DNA from: Aphidius gifuensis
Lineage: Eukaryota; Arthropoda; Insecta; Hymenoptera; Braconidae
DNA: 64,000 nt
Direction: 5' to 3'
NCBI RefSeq assembly: GCF_014905175.1
Contig: NC_057789.1
Span: 5,084,001 to 5,148,000 of the forward strand
Shown here: positions 35,468 to 47,625 of the stretch, in pieces
Position numbering within the stretch: the first letter of the stretch is position 1
Layout: each line of letters begins with the position of its first letter
Notes under the pieces: generated by a model
Seen by the model: the letters and a program-made list of their open reading frames with translations, nothing else
What the model was told of the DNA's origin: nothing
Databases searched by the model: none
Position numbers and translations under genes: made by a program

Positions 35468-37912
35468 TTATTTTTTAAATATTAAAAAAAAAAAGTTTTC
35501 ATTTGACTTTGGATGTTGATGCAACGAAGACAGCTCGATAATAAATACATCTTCTTTGTATGATGGTAGTTTATAATTTCGATCGTCGATTTGAAGATCA
35601 GCCAATATTGTAGTTTCGAGAAGCCTTTTTTTTCTATTCGACTCAAAGACGATCTGTCATAAAAAAATATACATATAAAAATTAAAAAAACTTTTAAATT
35701 ATTTAAAAAAACAATACAATATAATAAAATGATGATAAAAATAATGAAATGTTTGTTTAAAATGAAGAACCCACTTACTGACACATAATGACAATGACTT
35801 ACTGTTAGATAATTAGTAGACAGGAATAAAAATGTTCTGTGACAAAATAAAATATATAAAATTAAAATGATATGAATATGTTAAATAATAAAAAAATAAT
35901 AATCAAAAAACATGCAGTTTACAAAATTAAAATGATGAAAAGAACTCACTTACTATGAAATTGTTTTTAAAAAATAATAAAGCCCAAATTTACCAGCAAA
36001 ATAATAATAATAATAATGATCATGATGGTGATGATGATGATGAAATTACCATAAAGAAAAAAGCAGGATGAAACATATATTGCATGACGTTTGTTACAAC
36101 AGTGAAAAAAATTTTCAACCACGTTTATTCCGTAAATCACTGTTGTCCGTCATACCCAACGCTCGAACTTTAAACGCTATCAAGATTTACGGCTTTCCTG
36201 TCTCAGGAATGATAACAAAAAAAATAAGAAAATTCTCTTTCTTTTATGCGTGCTAACCCAAGCAATATGTAACATTTGTTTTTACACAAATAGATGCATT
36301 GAAACAAAAAAAAATAATACAAATATTGTCAATAGAAAAAAAAAAGCAAAAAAAAACTTTCATTGTGTTGTAACTTTAAAAAAAATAGTATATTTTATTT
36401 TTATTTTTTATTTGAATTACTCTTTGATTTTTAAAATACTTTTATAGAAAAAAATTGATATTGTATCCGCATACTGTCGAGCCTTAATCAACTTTTCAAT
36501 CGAACGAAATGAACTACTCTTTCCCTTTTGGATCAATCAACAATTCTCATGAGATGGTATTTGCCAGTCTCTATATACATGTGATGATAAAAATAAAATA
36601 ATAATCGGATATTCGAAAACTCGATGAAATGTTTTCACGTAAAAAAAACCTACTACCACGGTAAATTTGTAAAATAAAAATTTAATAAAATATAAAACTA
36701 AATGAAATATAAAATAAAAAAAAAAGAGAATTATCAATAAATGGAATAAAATGAATAAACTTTTTTTAAAATATATATATATGTATTGTTAATAAAATCC
36801 GAAATGCAATTGCAATGGAGAAAATAATAATTTAAATCTACTAGCAATCGCCCAATAAAATTCTTTTGATATAAATACATATATATATTTTTTTTTTCTT
36901 CATTTAATTCTACGAAAATAATTTGTGAAATTATTGATTGTTGAAATAAATTGAAATAAAAATTTAGTCAACAATTTACATTCATTTTCAATTGAAATTC
37001 AGGGTAAATAAATATTCTTTTAGTATGAATTTTCATGTATATATTAACCCAATTTTTCGAAATCACGTCAAATAGCAAGAAAAAAAATACAATAATCATT
37101 GGATTGATGTAAAAGTAAAAAATAGTAAAATTGTGGTTTCGCAAGTTTGCCTGTCTGGCTTCTACAATTCTACAATTTCCCTCGTATCTTTCAGTTTACA
37201 AATGAGTCCATTTGTATTCAATACCTTATCGATTCTTTTCTTTTTTACTTTGAGAAAAAAAAATAAACCACAAAGAGCTAAGCTTACGTTTCTTCGATAC
37301 AACAAGTATATATAATCAATAGCAAAAAAATTGAAAGTTTTCAAAAAATAAATTGTGCGTTATAGTTTTCAAAGAACTTAAAAAGTATTAATACAGTTTT
37401 ACTCATAAAAGTCAACTTTAAAAGAATAAAAAAATATATTTAAAAAAAAAAAAACTGCAAGTTGTTAGCTGTTCCCTGCCGACATAATAATGACGATATG
37501 TCTCCGATCAAGTTGATAAACACGCACACCATACGTCAAAAACTTTTTCCTTTTTTTTCTCTATAACCCTTAACGATCGCGATACAGCAGTACGTTCATT
37601 ATGAATAAGCATACAGAAAAAACGAGGCAATGTTTTTTTATGCTTCTTTTTTTTTTGGCAAAAAATAAATGTATCATAGGAGTAACAATTAGGTCACATG
37701 CAAAAGTCTATTTGGCTGTTACTTTTTTGTTATTTTTCGTAAGCCAAAAAAAAGGGTATAGTAGTTAGCTGATTTGGAGAAGTGTTAAATACATCGCGTG
37801 ACATATTGTTGTTGATGATTTGGTATCAAAATATAATATAATGTTGTAAAATACCTTTGTAAATGTCAGACGTCGTATTAAGATGTAGCCACCTCAAGCC
37901 GGGACTGCCGTA
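35468..37912 (-). CDS. Unrecognised spliced gene fragment, three candidate exons
   Basis: Three minus-strand segments have consensus splice edges and compatible phases. 37912-37855 follows TATGTTACAG, ends AAAG before GTATTT, and reads YGSPGLRWLHLNTTSDIYK. 35801-35779 is a 23-nt micro-exon between CTAACAG and GTAAGT. 35653-35468 follows TTTATGACAG and reads IVFESNRKKRLLETTILADL then QIDDRNYKLPSYKEDVFIIE, running to a TAA. Joined (58+23+186 nt) the frame stays open; the last few residues come from a T-run. The first and third segments are far less AT-rich than their surroundings. I do not recognise the family. The micro-exon is the weakest part. Other exons may lie between or upstream. Confidence 0.4.
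36003..36051. repeat. Simple repeat AAT/GAT
   Basis: AATAATAATAATAATAATGA followed by GATGGTGATGATGATGATGA. Confidence 0.8.
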
Positions 37913-39729
37913 CTGTAACATACACATAATTATATTAGTAAATGAAATTTTTTTTTTTTTTTTTTGTTTAATAGTTATTAACAAAACAAAACGATATATT
38001 TTTCATATATGCTTCATTTTGATTTAAATTTTCATTATACTTTTATTCTATTTTAAAAGTTATTTAAAAAATAACTTTTTTCATGTAGAGTTAAAGAGAA
38101 AAGAAAATTAATAAAATATTAATATGAAAAATAATAAAACAATTTTTTTTTTATAGAAACTTTTGTGTGTTCTTTAGATGTATTTTCACAAAAGGTAATC
38201 TACTTCATATTATTGTGATTTCATTTTACCCACAACCACCACATTTTAGTTTCTTACTCTTATTTATTTTATTATATTTTTTTACCATTTTCACTTATTT
38301 ATTTTTATACTGCAAAACTTGAAATTATTTTAAAATGTATTACATACACAAAACAAATTGCAGAAAAAAAAAAAAAATTAAAACTGAACAAAGAGTACCA
38401 TTTGCAATATAAAAAAAAAAAAAACGATTCGCATTTCAAGAATTTTTGAGCATTCAAATAGTTGATGCTGTTAGTATTTTAAATAAATAAAAAAAAAAAT
38501 TTTTAAATGCTTATGTAGCTATATTTATGAATACCTGTATAAAAATAAAAAACAAATATTCACATTTGTTCTACGAAAATTCAAAAGTATTATTTATATT
38601 ATTTAAATAAAAAAAATTTAGACAATGAGCTTTATAATTGATTGTCGAATATTGTTGAATACGTGTTATACCAATAGAAATCAATTAAACTAAATTTTAA
38701 TTATCCACCGATACAAATATTTGCATAACATGAGTATATTTAATCAATTTCTCAACAAATTAATAGCTATATACTGACATAGCTCAAATTAAACAATAAA
38801 AAAATGAATAAATAAAAAAAAAATAAATTCAGCAATTATTATTCATCAATAAATTAAAATGAAATTTTCATAATAGGGATATTGTAATATTTCGAACATA
38901 ATTATAATGAAAGGATTATGTCAAATTATACGTTGACATGTATACATCGAAACAGTATTATCATAAAATAGACATGCATACAGTTGAGTTATCCCGAAGG
39001 GCACAAAATAAATGAGGATTTTGAAGCTTTACATGTAAATTAACGCATCACGTCTTCACTGTAACTGACAAGGCTTAAATTCGCATGTTTATCAAAGGCC
39101 TTAATGTCGAATAAATTCATTAAAAAAAAAAAATTAAAATAAAGGATTTTAGTTTTCAATGAAAATCGTATTACAAAGTAATTGTCATTTTCGATTGACT
39201 TGAATAACTATTTTAATTTTATTTTAAATACTCTGTAAAATCAGTTAAATAAGCCCTTTTGTTAGTCCAGACAATTTGCAACACACTATTACGTCTGGTA
39301 TTGATGAGTATTTATCAAGAAAAAAATTGAAAAAAAAAACAATATTAATATACCCCAAATTTATTGTTTTTGTTTGTGGCAAAAAAAAACCATGTGGTAC
39401 CTTTCATTGAATTAAGGCAGGTTTCCTGTGATTCATATTAAAGAATCTAAATTGTAGCCGCAACGTTAGATCTTTCCGTACTGTTGAGTAAATAACATAA
39501 TTGTTTCGTAAGTTTATTCATGTTTTTTGTATAAATTATGTACTGTTTCAAGTCTGTCTTTGTTATTAACTAAATAAAATTTTATCTAACAAGCAAAATA
39601 AAATTGCAACATAAATAAAATATTATTAAAAATAAAAAAAACAATTGTTACTTCATTGATTAGTCAAATTGGGAATCACTGATTGTTTTTTAAATAAACT
39701 CACTTGGTTTGAATAAAAAATAAGAAATA
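37913..39729. other. Noncoding AT-rich DNA downstream of tropomodulin
   Basis: Includes the presumed 3' untranslated region of tropomodulin just left of 39730. No other gene supported. Confidence 0.5.
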
Positions 39730-41905
39730 TTATGCATTAGCAGGAGTGACGAGGGTATCAGCAAGTTGAGGTGATACATTGGAATCAGAAATAGTCTGGG
39801 CAGGAATGTCATCAAGACCAGTATCAACTGCAACCTCTTCTGAATCCAACAATTTACTCAAACGACAAACTGGGTTTTTTAAAAATAATAAATCAAAAAT
39901 TAAAAGTGGCATTTAACTTGATGGAGGTGGTTTTTTTTTTAAGGGTTCAACACTCGAGGTCAACAACTGGGTGAATCATAGTTACCTCAATGCCATTGGC
40001 ATATTATCTTTAGGCAAATAATGAAAATATAAATTAAATGAATTAATAAAAGCAGGATGAGTGATGATTTTAGCTAAAGCTCTATGACAGACTACGAAGC
40101 ATTCAATAAAGGCCTAGAAGTATTTGTATACGTTGTAATCACCCATACACTGGCTTCCATCTAAATAAATAAATAACATCGATAAACGAAATATGCATTG
40201 ACTAAAATAAAGCAGCACAATCTAAAAATTTGAGGATTATTTTTTTTTTTTTTACTGTTAAAAGTATCAAGTGTCTGTAACGTATGTCTGTTTTTTATCA
40301 TGGAATATAAATTAAAATATAAAAGTTTTCATTGCCTAGTTGATAAATAAAATATGACATTAAATTAATAAGATTATTTTAAAATTAAATAAAACTTACT
40401 CCTGTCAATGTTACGCTGCAGATGAGCAGCAACACGATGTCTGGCATCATTGAATTCCAAGTGAAGACCCAATCGTAGAAGAGTTGGATTTTGTTCCACC
40501 AATTGTGTAATTTCCATCTCAATTTTATTACCAAGCACTTGTGATCTCTGTTATAATTATTAATTAATTATTTTTTATGAAAAACTTTAAATTATTTTAT
40601 TTATAAAATTTAATAATTACTTGATTTGAGCATCGAAATTCTTCAATTGATTTTGTCTTCAAAAGTGCTTTGATAAGCCTCACTACTACACTTGGACTGA
40701 TAAAATTTGTTTCCACACTAAAATACAAAAAATACATAATGAAATTACAATTATTAAATAATAATTATTTTTTTAAAATAAATTTAATAAACAATTTATA
40801 ATTAAAAACTTACTTTAGTACTCTTAGGGTTGAATTTTTTTCTACAGCATCAGCTAATCTTTGTGCTGTTCTATCACTTAGTCCAACATTTGTTAAACTC
40901 AATGTTTCAAGATGGCTGTTACCATCTAATGCTTCAAATAATTGAATGAACTTCTCATCGGAAATATTTTTAATGTTATTCCAATTGAGATCAATTAATT
41001 CTTGATCATCATCACGTACTTGTTTTATTGTTGCATCAACATCTGTATCATTAGGTGGTTCAGATGGAAATACTTTTGGTTGACTGGCTTTTGTTATACC
41101 ATCCCAGCCAAGACCAACTGGTTGACCAGAATTTAAAAGTGATGCATGGTACTGATCTTGATTCATCATCGAATGAAAACCAAGTATAGCTATAAAATTT
41201 AATAATTTAATAAATAAATTATTTGTCATTTCAAATATAAGTTAATAAACGTACCAGCTAAATCAATAATTTCATCTTGAGTGGCTGATGATAATGCCTG
41301 TTCATATTCTTCACCAAGATCAATGGCAATTTGTTCATCAGCTTGTTTTTCTTTGAAGCTATCTTGTACTGGTGGTATCCACTATAAAAATATTATAAAA
41401 TTATTAAGACAAGCATTATGACTTGACAATATTAATCAATAAATTAATTTGACTAGACAAACCTTTTTCCCTCTGACAACACCAGCTACATATGGCTTCA
41501 GTTCTGGAATATCTGGTGTCTCTAAGGCCTGTTTGTTGATATGCTCAATAAGCTTCTTACGATTCAATGGCCCCGTTGGACTTTTATCACACTCATAACT
41601 GCAACGTTGTGATGGTGGCATAAAACTGTCCTGTTAAATAATACAACACACACAATATCAGTTAAATTAATCAACATACTTGCACAATTTATAACATCTG
41701 TCTATACATGTGTGTATGTTTTTTTTTTTTCTTTAATTCTTTGTTTTGTTTACATTGTCTGATTTGTTTCAGCACTTACATCTGGATCAACTTCTTTGGC
41801 TAATATATTTATTTCCTCGGGAGTCAGCTGAGAAAGAAGCTCATCAACATCAACATCATCATATTCACTCAAATCCTTTCCATAAAGTTTAGCTGCTGTT
41901 GTCAT
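39730..41905 (-). CDS. tmod: Tropomodulin, seven-exon core
   Basis: Tropomodulin caps the pointed (slow-growing) ends of actin filaments and binds tropomyosin, setting thin-filament length in muscle and the membrane skeleton. Exons on the minus strand are 41932-41780 (ATG at 41905), 41630-41463, 41381-41255, 41189-40814, 40717-40621, 40547-40400 and 39869-39730. All junctions are GT-AG and the joined frame is 394 codons (393 aa), the usual family length. The N-terminus MTTAAKLYGKDLSEYDDVDV with LLSQLTPEEINILAKEVDPD is the diagnostic tropomyosin/actin-binding region. MPPSQRCSYECDKSPTGPLN and LIEHINKQALETPDIPELKP follow. The C-terminal half is leucine-rich repeats (ELIDLNWNNIKNISDEKF, HLETLSLTNVGLSDRTAQRL, NFISPSVVVRLIKALLKTKS). 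The frame stays open for nine codons upstream of the ATG to the acceptor at 41933, so upstream coding exons can be spliced on. Confidence 0.95.
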
Positions 41906-42639
41906 GGTTGTTGTTTTTTGAGACGCTGACGTCTGTAAATCAAACAAAAACAATTAAATATAAATCAATAAAAATATTTACACATACACACACACTCACT
42001 TTGACACTCAAAATATATATTTAAAATTTTTTAAGAAAAAATGACAGTTGTTGTTGTTGTTGATATGATTTATGGAAAAAATATCAAGTCAAACTAATTG
42101 AATTGAAACAAATTTAGATTGAAGTAACGTGTTGTTGTGACAATGTCTAATTATCGACTAAGTAATAAAATGAAAATAATCAATTGGCAATTAAGTGTTT
42201 AGGCATTATTCCAAGCTGGCTAACGACCTATGACCCGGTTTGTTATATCCGTATTGATTTCCATTAACAAGCCGACTTGCCAAATTGGCAAGTGATCATC
42301 TAACCAGGAAATATAAAGCATCTTCTTCCTGATTCACAATATACTTTAAATAATATATAGGCACTAACTAACCGGTATTTTAATCAACAACAATAATATT
42401 GAATACTCACAAAAATTTTGATTATTTGTCCTTCCAATGCCAAATGTTTACGTGTTAAAAAAACAAACAAACAATAACAAAGTTTTTTATGTCTGTTTAT
42501 GTTGTTAACTTGTGTTTTAATTGTCAAAATAAAAAGTCAACAAATTATGTCTATCTCACAACCTCACCCACTTTTTATCATAAAAAATATACACGCTTTC
42601 AGCAAGCTGACTCAGACTCACTCAGACTTCTTTTTTTTT

Positions 42640-42770
42640 ATTTTTTTTTATCACAAAACGACGACGGACGACAGCACCCTTTGATGCAGCGCCATTAACC
42701 GTTATTATTATTATTATTTTTAAAATGGCGTCTTTTCAGTGCAGCCGGGAAAAAAAAGCGCGTAAATAAT
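42640..42770. promoter_or_regulatory. GC-richer segment upstream of tropomodulin, possible promoter
   Basis: The stretch with ACGACGGACGACAGCACC, GATGCAGCGCCATTAACCG, a TTATTA run, then AAAATGGCGTCTTTTCAGTG and CGGGAAAAAAAAGCGCG is less AT-rich than its surroundings. It lies about 0.7-0.9 kb upstream of the first tropomodulin core exon on the minus strand. A 5' untranslated exon or promoter for a short isoform is plausible, but no defined element is visible. Confidence 0.3.
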
Positions 42771-43086
42771 TTTGAATTTGAAAATGAGAATTGGAAAAAA
42801 AAAATATTATCATATGAAAAATGAATTAAATGATGAATTAATAATTAATTATAAATAATTATGATAAAAATTTAAAAATAATAATTTTTAATAACGATTT
42901 GAATAAAAAATAATATAGCTTCTTTAAATTATCCAAAAAAAAAAAAAAAAAGAAAATTCTTTTAGTATGAATTTGTATTGTCTACTTAATTTTTTTTAAC
43001 TTTGATATAAAAAATTGGGATATATTTTTAGATTAAAAAATGTGCAAGATGTTTTGCACATTTTATTCTTTTTTTTTTTTTTATAG

Positions 43087-43201
43087 TTGGATGCTGAGAA
43101 CATGCCCTCCAAGAAGCGCCATTACAAGCCAAGTATTCAACGACGAGAAAAATTACGCGACGGCTTTTCACCGTGACCTGTTGCCTGTTGGTGTCGCCTA
43201 A
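43087..43201 (+). CDS. Candidate terminal exon, plus strand (partial, unknown product)
   Basis: A textbook acceptor (TTATTCTTTTTTTTTTTTTATAG) is followed by a segment of ordinary composition. In phase 2 it reads WMLRTCPPRSAITSQVFNDE then KNYATAFHRDLLPVGVA and a TAA (37 codons plus stop). The minus strand is also open across the same bases (frame beginning near 43237), and another plus frame is open to about 43175, so strand is uncertain. No upstream exon was found. It could be a retained exon of a lost gene. Confidence 0.35.
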
Positions 43202-43989
43202 ATCCATCATCGGTGGCCCCCAACAAGAATCCAACAACTATATACATACATTCACAAATAACGATATAACATAGACTGCCTAGCTTTTAATTTGGAATAT
43301 TTTTTAGTTGTTTTTTTTTTTTCCTTTCATGTTTGAATTGCACATACACGTGCATACATGTATAGTGAACATAGCTGTATATCTCAGCGGAGATTAAACG
43401 GGTGAGGCACTTGCCATAATTGAATTTAATGATTGCTCCCACCCAATGAACCTTGAGAGCCATTCAACAAAATTTCATTCGATTCTATCCTTATTTGAGA
43501 TACCGCATGTGCATGTATAATCATAATATTCAATCAAATAAATATCACAGGCAATTAATAACTCGTGACAATGAAAATAGAGTTGAAATTGAAATAAATA
43601 AAAATACAAAGTACATGAAAAAGGCCTTGAGTTAAAATTGATGAAATTATTATTAATCAATTATATTTTTTAAAAAAAGTATATACATATTTTCAATGCA
43701 AAATAATTATGTAAAAAAAAAATATATATATTTAAAAAATCATATAAATGATCTAAGCTTTCCACAAACTGATTTAAAATCATCAGTTTTTATAACGAGA
43801 TGTTTTCTTTAGCCTAGATGTTTTTTTTGTTTTATATGTGACACCTAAATTAATTTTATTTATTTAAGAAAAAATTAAATCCATTGGTAAATAGACTTGT
43901 CATGAAAATAGTTTCAAGGTCAAACATATAATTTTATTTTAAAAAATACGATGATGATTTTTTTTTTGCTTGAAATTATATTTTAGATT

Positions 43990-44830
43990 TGTTTTTCCAT
44001 TGTTGTTTTTTCTTATACTAGTCATATTCATGAAAAAAAATATTTCTAAACAAAATTTTCATATGTTATTATGTTTTTATTATTTATACACCTAAATATG
44101 ATTATCCAAAAAAATTTATAAATTATCTTCGAGTATTTTTATTTTTTTATTCAATTTTATATTTTTTCAAAATTCTGTGAATTTTGTCAAAAGTCATTAT
44201 TGTTAAAAAAATATTTCTAAGCATAATTTCCGTGAAATTATCATTTGAATATTTAAACAACAGCTGAATAAAACTATCCTGAAAATTTTATAATTTTTCT
44301 TCGAGCACTTTTATTTTTTTTTAATTTTATATTTTTTGTGACCTGCAGACAAAATTCAGGAATTTTCGCTACTGATCATGTTGGTCAAATAATTATTTCT
44401 AAACAAAATTTTCATGAAATTATGCTTCTATTATTTAAACAAAACCTCAATATAATTATCCTAAAATTTTCATAAATTTTCTTCGAACACTTTTTTTTTT
44501 TTTTAATATTATATATTTTGTGGCCTGCAGACTAAATTCAGCTTTTTTGGCTGCAGGTCATATCCGTTAAAAAAAATATTTCTGAGCATAATTTTCGTAA
44601 AATTATCATTGTAATATTTAAACAACACCTAAATATAATTATTCTGAAGTTTTTATAAATTATCTTCGAGTACTTTTTTTTTTTTTCAATTTTATATTTT
44701 GCTAAAGTCCATACTAATTGTCAAAAATCATCCAAAAAAATAATTCTCCTCAAAATATTGATAAAACTCCGTTTCTAATATCAAAACAACAAAAAAATAT
44801 AATTATCCAGCAAGTTACAGATATAAATTA
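43990..44830. repeat. Tandem repeat, about 170-180 bp x 5
   Basis: Units run TATTTCTAAACAAAATTTTC, ATGAAATTAT, TATTTAAACAACACCT, TATAATTATCCTGAAAATTT, TTCTTCGAGCACTTT, a poly-T, ATTTTATATTTT, then GTGACCTGCAGACAAAATTC. The TATTTCT anchors are at 44041, 44213, 44394 and 44577, with a decayed one at about 44741. Units are diverged. A single related copy lies 30 kb away at 14.5 kb. Confidence 0.88.
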
Positions 44831-44903
44831 GATCTTAAAATTTTTCAAAAGCCTCGAAGAACCGTCGGAAATCACTTTTTATAGTAGGAAAAAAATAAAA
44901 TTA

Positions 44904-45310
44904 TTGAATTTGAATTGTGAATGTTGTCTCATTTGTTTGAGTAATCACAGCGTGGTTGTCAAGACATATTTCGGATTGAAGTGTCCATCGTATATGATGA
45001 TAGTTAGTTGTGGAAACTCTCTATCATCGTCAAATACACAGAGGAGCATTCAAAAAATAGCTGAGGCCTCCTCGCACAATCTGGCAATCATCCAAAGGTC
45101 TATACTTGGACATCGCTCATGCCCGCGATTATTTATAGTAAATATAAGCGCGGCCACTGGCCTTCTTGTAAACTAACTTTGCCAGTGTATTTGCCAGTTT
45201 ACCGGCTCAACAACAACCAAAATCCACATGTACATATATGCGAATGACGAAGAGGACAACGCAACAACTACAACTGATCTGATGCCCGTGACCTAGGCCC
45301 GTATTGATGA
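44904..45310. other. GC-richer island, function unknown
   Basis: About 400 bp of ordinary composition after the repeat array. The plus strand has a 90-codon open frame (44904-45176) starting from TTG, with Cys clusters (NCECCLICLS) but no splice or family support. Contains GGCCACTGGCC and CCCGTGACCTAGGCCCG. May be an upstream exon or promoter belonging to the tropomodulin locus or the plus-strand gene at 47.2 kb. Confidence 0.3.
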
Positions 45311-47220
45311 TGACTACCTTGGACACATTACTTTTTCAGCTCTATGTCTTTGATTGTGCCTATATTTTTTATTTTCATTTTTTTTCTAATTTCCCATATA
45401 TCAATGAAAAACAAACTTGCCAATAATGACATTAACACCTGTTTATATAAAACTTATAACCTCGCATGCAACTTATCGATACATTAAAATGAAAATTAAT
45501 TTATAAAACATTATTCATTTTTTTTTTTATCATGATTAACACTTGTATTTAATTTTTACTCGGCAAAGAGTCAGTCACACTTTCCAGCAATTAGATACGA
45601 TTTAATTTATTACTACCTCTTATCGAAAAAATTTTATTTCAATACCCATAAAAAAAAAAAATATGCATTAATTGGGTTTGAAAAAATATCAAATGAAAAG
45701 ACTTGTTTTTAATTACTCTTGTAATTTTTTAAATTGCCATCTAATGTCAATTCTTGTGTGTATCCAAAAAAATTAACAAAAAAATCATGAGAATTTTATT
45801 TAAATAATTAAATAAATAAACGTCAACATTCAATTCTCAAATAGTTTTTAACTAATAAATAAAATAACTCAAAAATAGCTGAGTAAATTTTTTTTCAACT
45901 TCAAATGAATATAAAAAATAAACAAGAGAAAAAAAATAACGATTCTGATCTAACAATAGTTCTGTCTTAAAATCACAAACAAAGTAGTTTTATTTATTAT
46001 TATTATTATTTAATTTTAAATAAAAAAAAAAATATAATATATTTTTTTTTTCTTCCCCCCAAAAGTTGGAACAAAATCTTAAATTTTCATTTTCAAATAA
46101 GCGTCCAAAAAACTTGGCAGACAGACACATACAAATTCTTGAACAATCTTTATGATTAATCTGCGTCGCATAACCGGAATATTTTTCACAACACGAACAA
46201 CTGATAAACTGCTGCATTTTCAACAGTACCACATTACACTTTACAATTTTAATCATGTAAAAAAAATTCATCATTTATTTATCTTGCAATCATGTGTCAT
46301 CTTTACCAACATTAATAGACAATTGCTCCTACATCAACGACAGACATACGGTAATAAAATTGCCTGATGTTTACAATTCATTGCATAAAAAAAAAAAAAA
46401 ACAACAAGTACCAGAAAGAAAAATACTTTATGTATACGACCTTGATTACCGAACATTTATGTGCAATAAAAAATCATAACTTGATGATATTTTCTTGGAA
46501 GATGTACAAAATTAAATGATCAAATCCAGATATGTATTTATAAGCGAAATATTTTATAGCTCATTCGATTAAACTGTCTCACAAAAAGAAAAGTATATGT
46601 ATCTGTGTTATTTAAAATTAAAAAAATAATACGACATGCTTTTATTTGCAAAAAACAAATATCAATATATAAAACAAGTTATAAAAGGTCTTATTATGTG
46701 TCAACATACAACATACCAATTTCTATTTACAATTGTATATCTATCATTAGGTTTGAATTATTTGAAAGTTGTTTTTTCTTATACTTTCCCTCATCATGAT
46801 ATACATTTCAAGGTGTTCCCTAACAATCAAACATATAATCATCTTTTTTTTTAATTTTTTCTAGACCACTAATTTTACTATTGTTCTTTGTTTCAAACAA
46901 AGAAATTTTATGAAATATTTTTAGAATATTTAATGCTTGTTTTTTAGGTGGGTGTTTAAATTATTTTACATTTAGGGTCAATGAATAAATTTTCTATTTA
47001 AAAAATAAATAAAATAAGCTATGATTTTTCAGACAATAAGTAAATTTTTTTATTTGATAATAGCAAACATGTGTTAAAATAAATCTATGAGCTTTAAATT
47101 TATATTAATAGCAACTGGACAAGCATAACTTAACGGTCGTTGTATTATTGCAAAAGGCACGATTCATCTTTCAAATATATTTTATTTGTTTTTTAATATT
47201 TTCATTTTTAATCTTAATAG
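45311..47220. other. Noncoding or unresolved AT-rich DNA
   Basis: A minus-strand frame at 46040-46220 is cysteine-rich (FISCSCCEKY, KDCSRICMCL) and a plus-strand frame overlaps it. Neither has splice or family support, so no gene is called. Confidence 0.45.
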
Positions 47221-47625
47221 TTGTTTGTACTGATGAAGACATGGTACATACTGTTGAGGACATAACAGACCTTTCATCCAATCTTAAAACGTCAACGATT
47301 GATGATGATAAGTTAGAAGAAGACAAGCAATACTGTGATTTCACAACCACGAATAAATCTAACGGTCATAATATGTGGTAATTATTACTGCTGCAACATG
47401 TCCGTTATTCATATATTATTTAAAATTTTAAAAATAAAATATTTATGTATTTTGTTTATTTTATTATTTGATAATAAAAAAATTTTTTTATTTGTTTTAA
47501 TTAAATTAAACTTTTTTTTTTTTCATAAATTTTTCTTGTATAAATTATTATTTTCTTCCAGTATGAAATATTTTAGTTTTTTGTCTTTCAGAAGATTTAT
47601 ACTGAGACAAGATTTTAAAAAATAA
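47221..47625 (+). CDS. 3' end of an acidic-protein gene, two exons (partial)
   Basis: Exon 47221-47377 follows a long T-rich tract and TTAATAG. It reads CTDEDMVHTVEDITDLSSNL, KTSTIDDDKLEEDKQYCDFT, TTNKSNGHNM, and ends at GTAATT. The second exon, 47562-47625, follows TTTTCTTCCAG. It completes the split codon as Cys and reads MKYFSFLSFRRFILRQDFKK before TAA at 47623, which overlaps an AATAAA signal. The phases match (2 to 2) and no stop intervenes. The first segment is acidic (Asp/Glu-rich) and the tail basic. Frame and acceptor require an upstream exon ending in phase 1, which I could not find. An alternative start at the in-frame ATG at 47241 is possible. Family unknown. Confidence 0.45.

Noticed and set aside
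36068..36256. 62-codon plus-strand frame of fairly ordinary composition
   Set aside because: No motif and no splice support. It may instead be leader or promoter sequence of the minus-strand gene at 35-38 kb.
39040..39120. 26-codon minus-strand ORF with FDKHANLSLV resembling an Sm motif
   Set aside because: Too short, lacks the conserved Gly and the second Sm motif, and has no flanking exons. Probably chance.
46040..46220. Cysteine-rich minus-strand frame (FISCSCCEKY, CSRICMCL)
   Set aside because: No signal peptide, no spacing typical of a known domain, and an overlapping plus frame is equally open.
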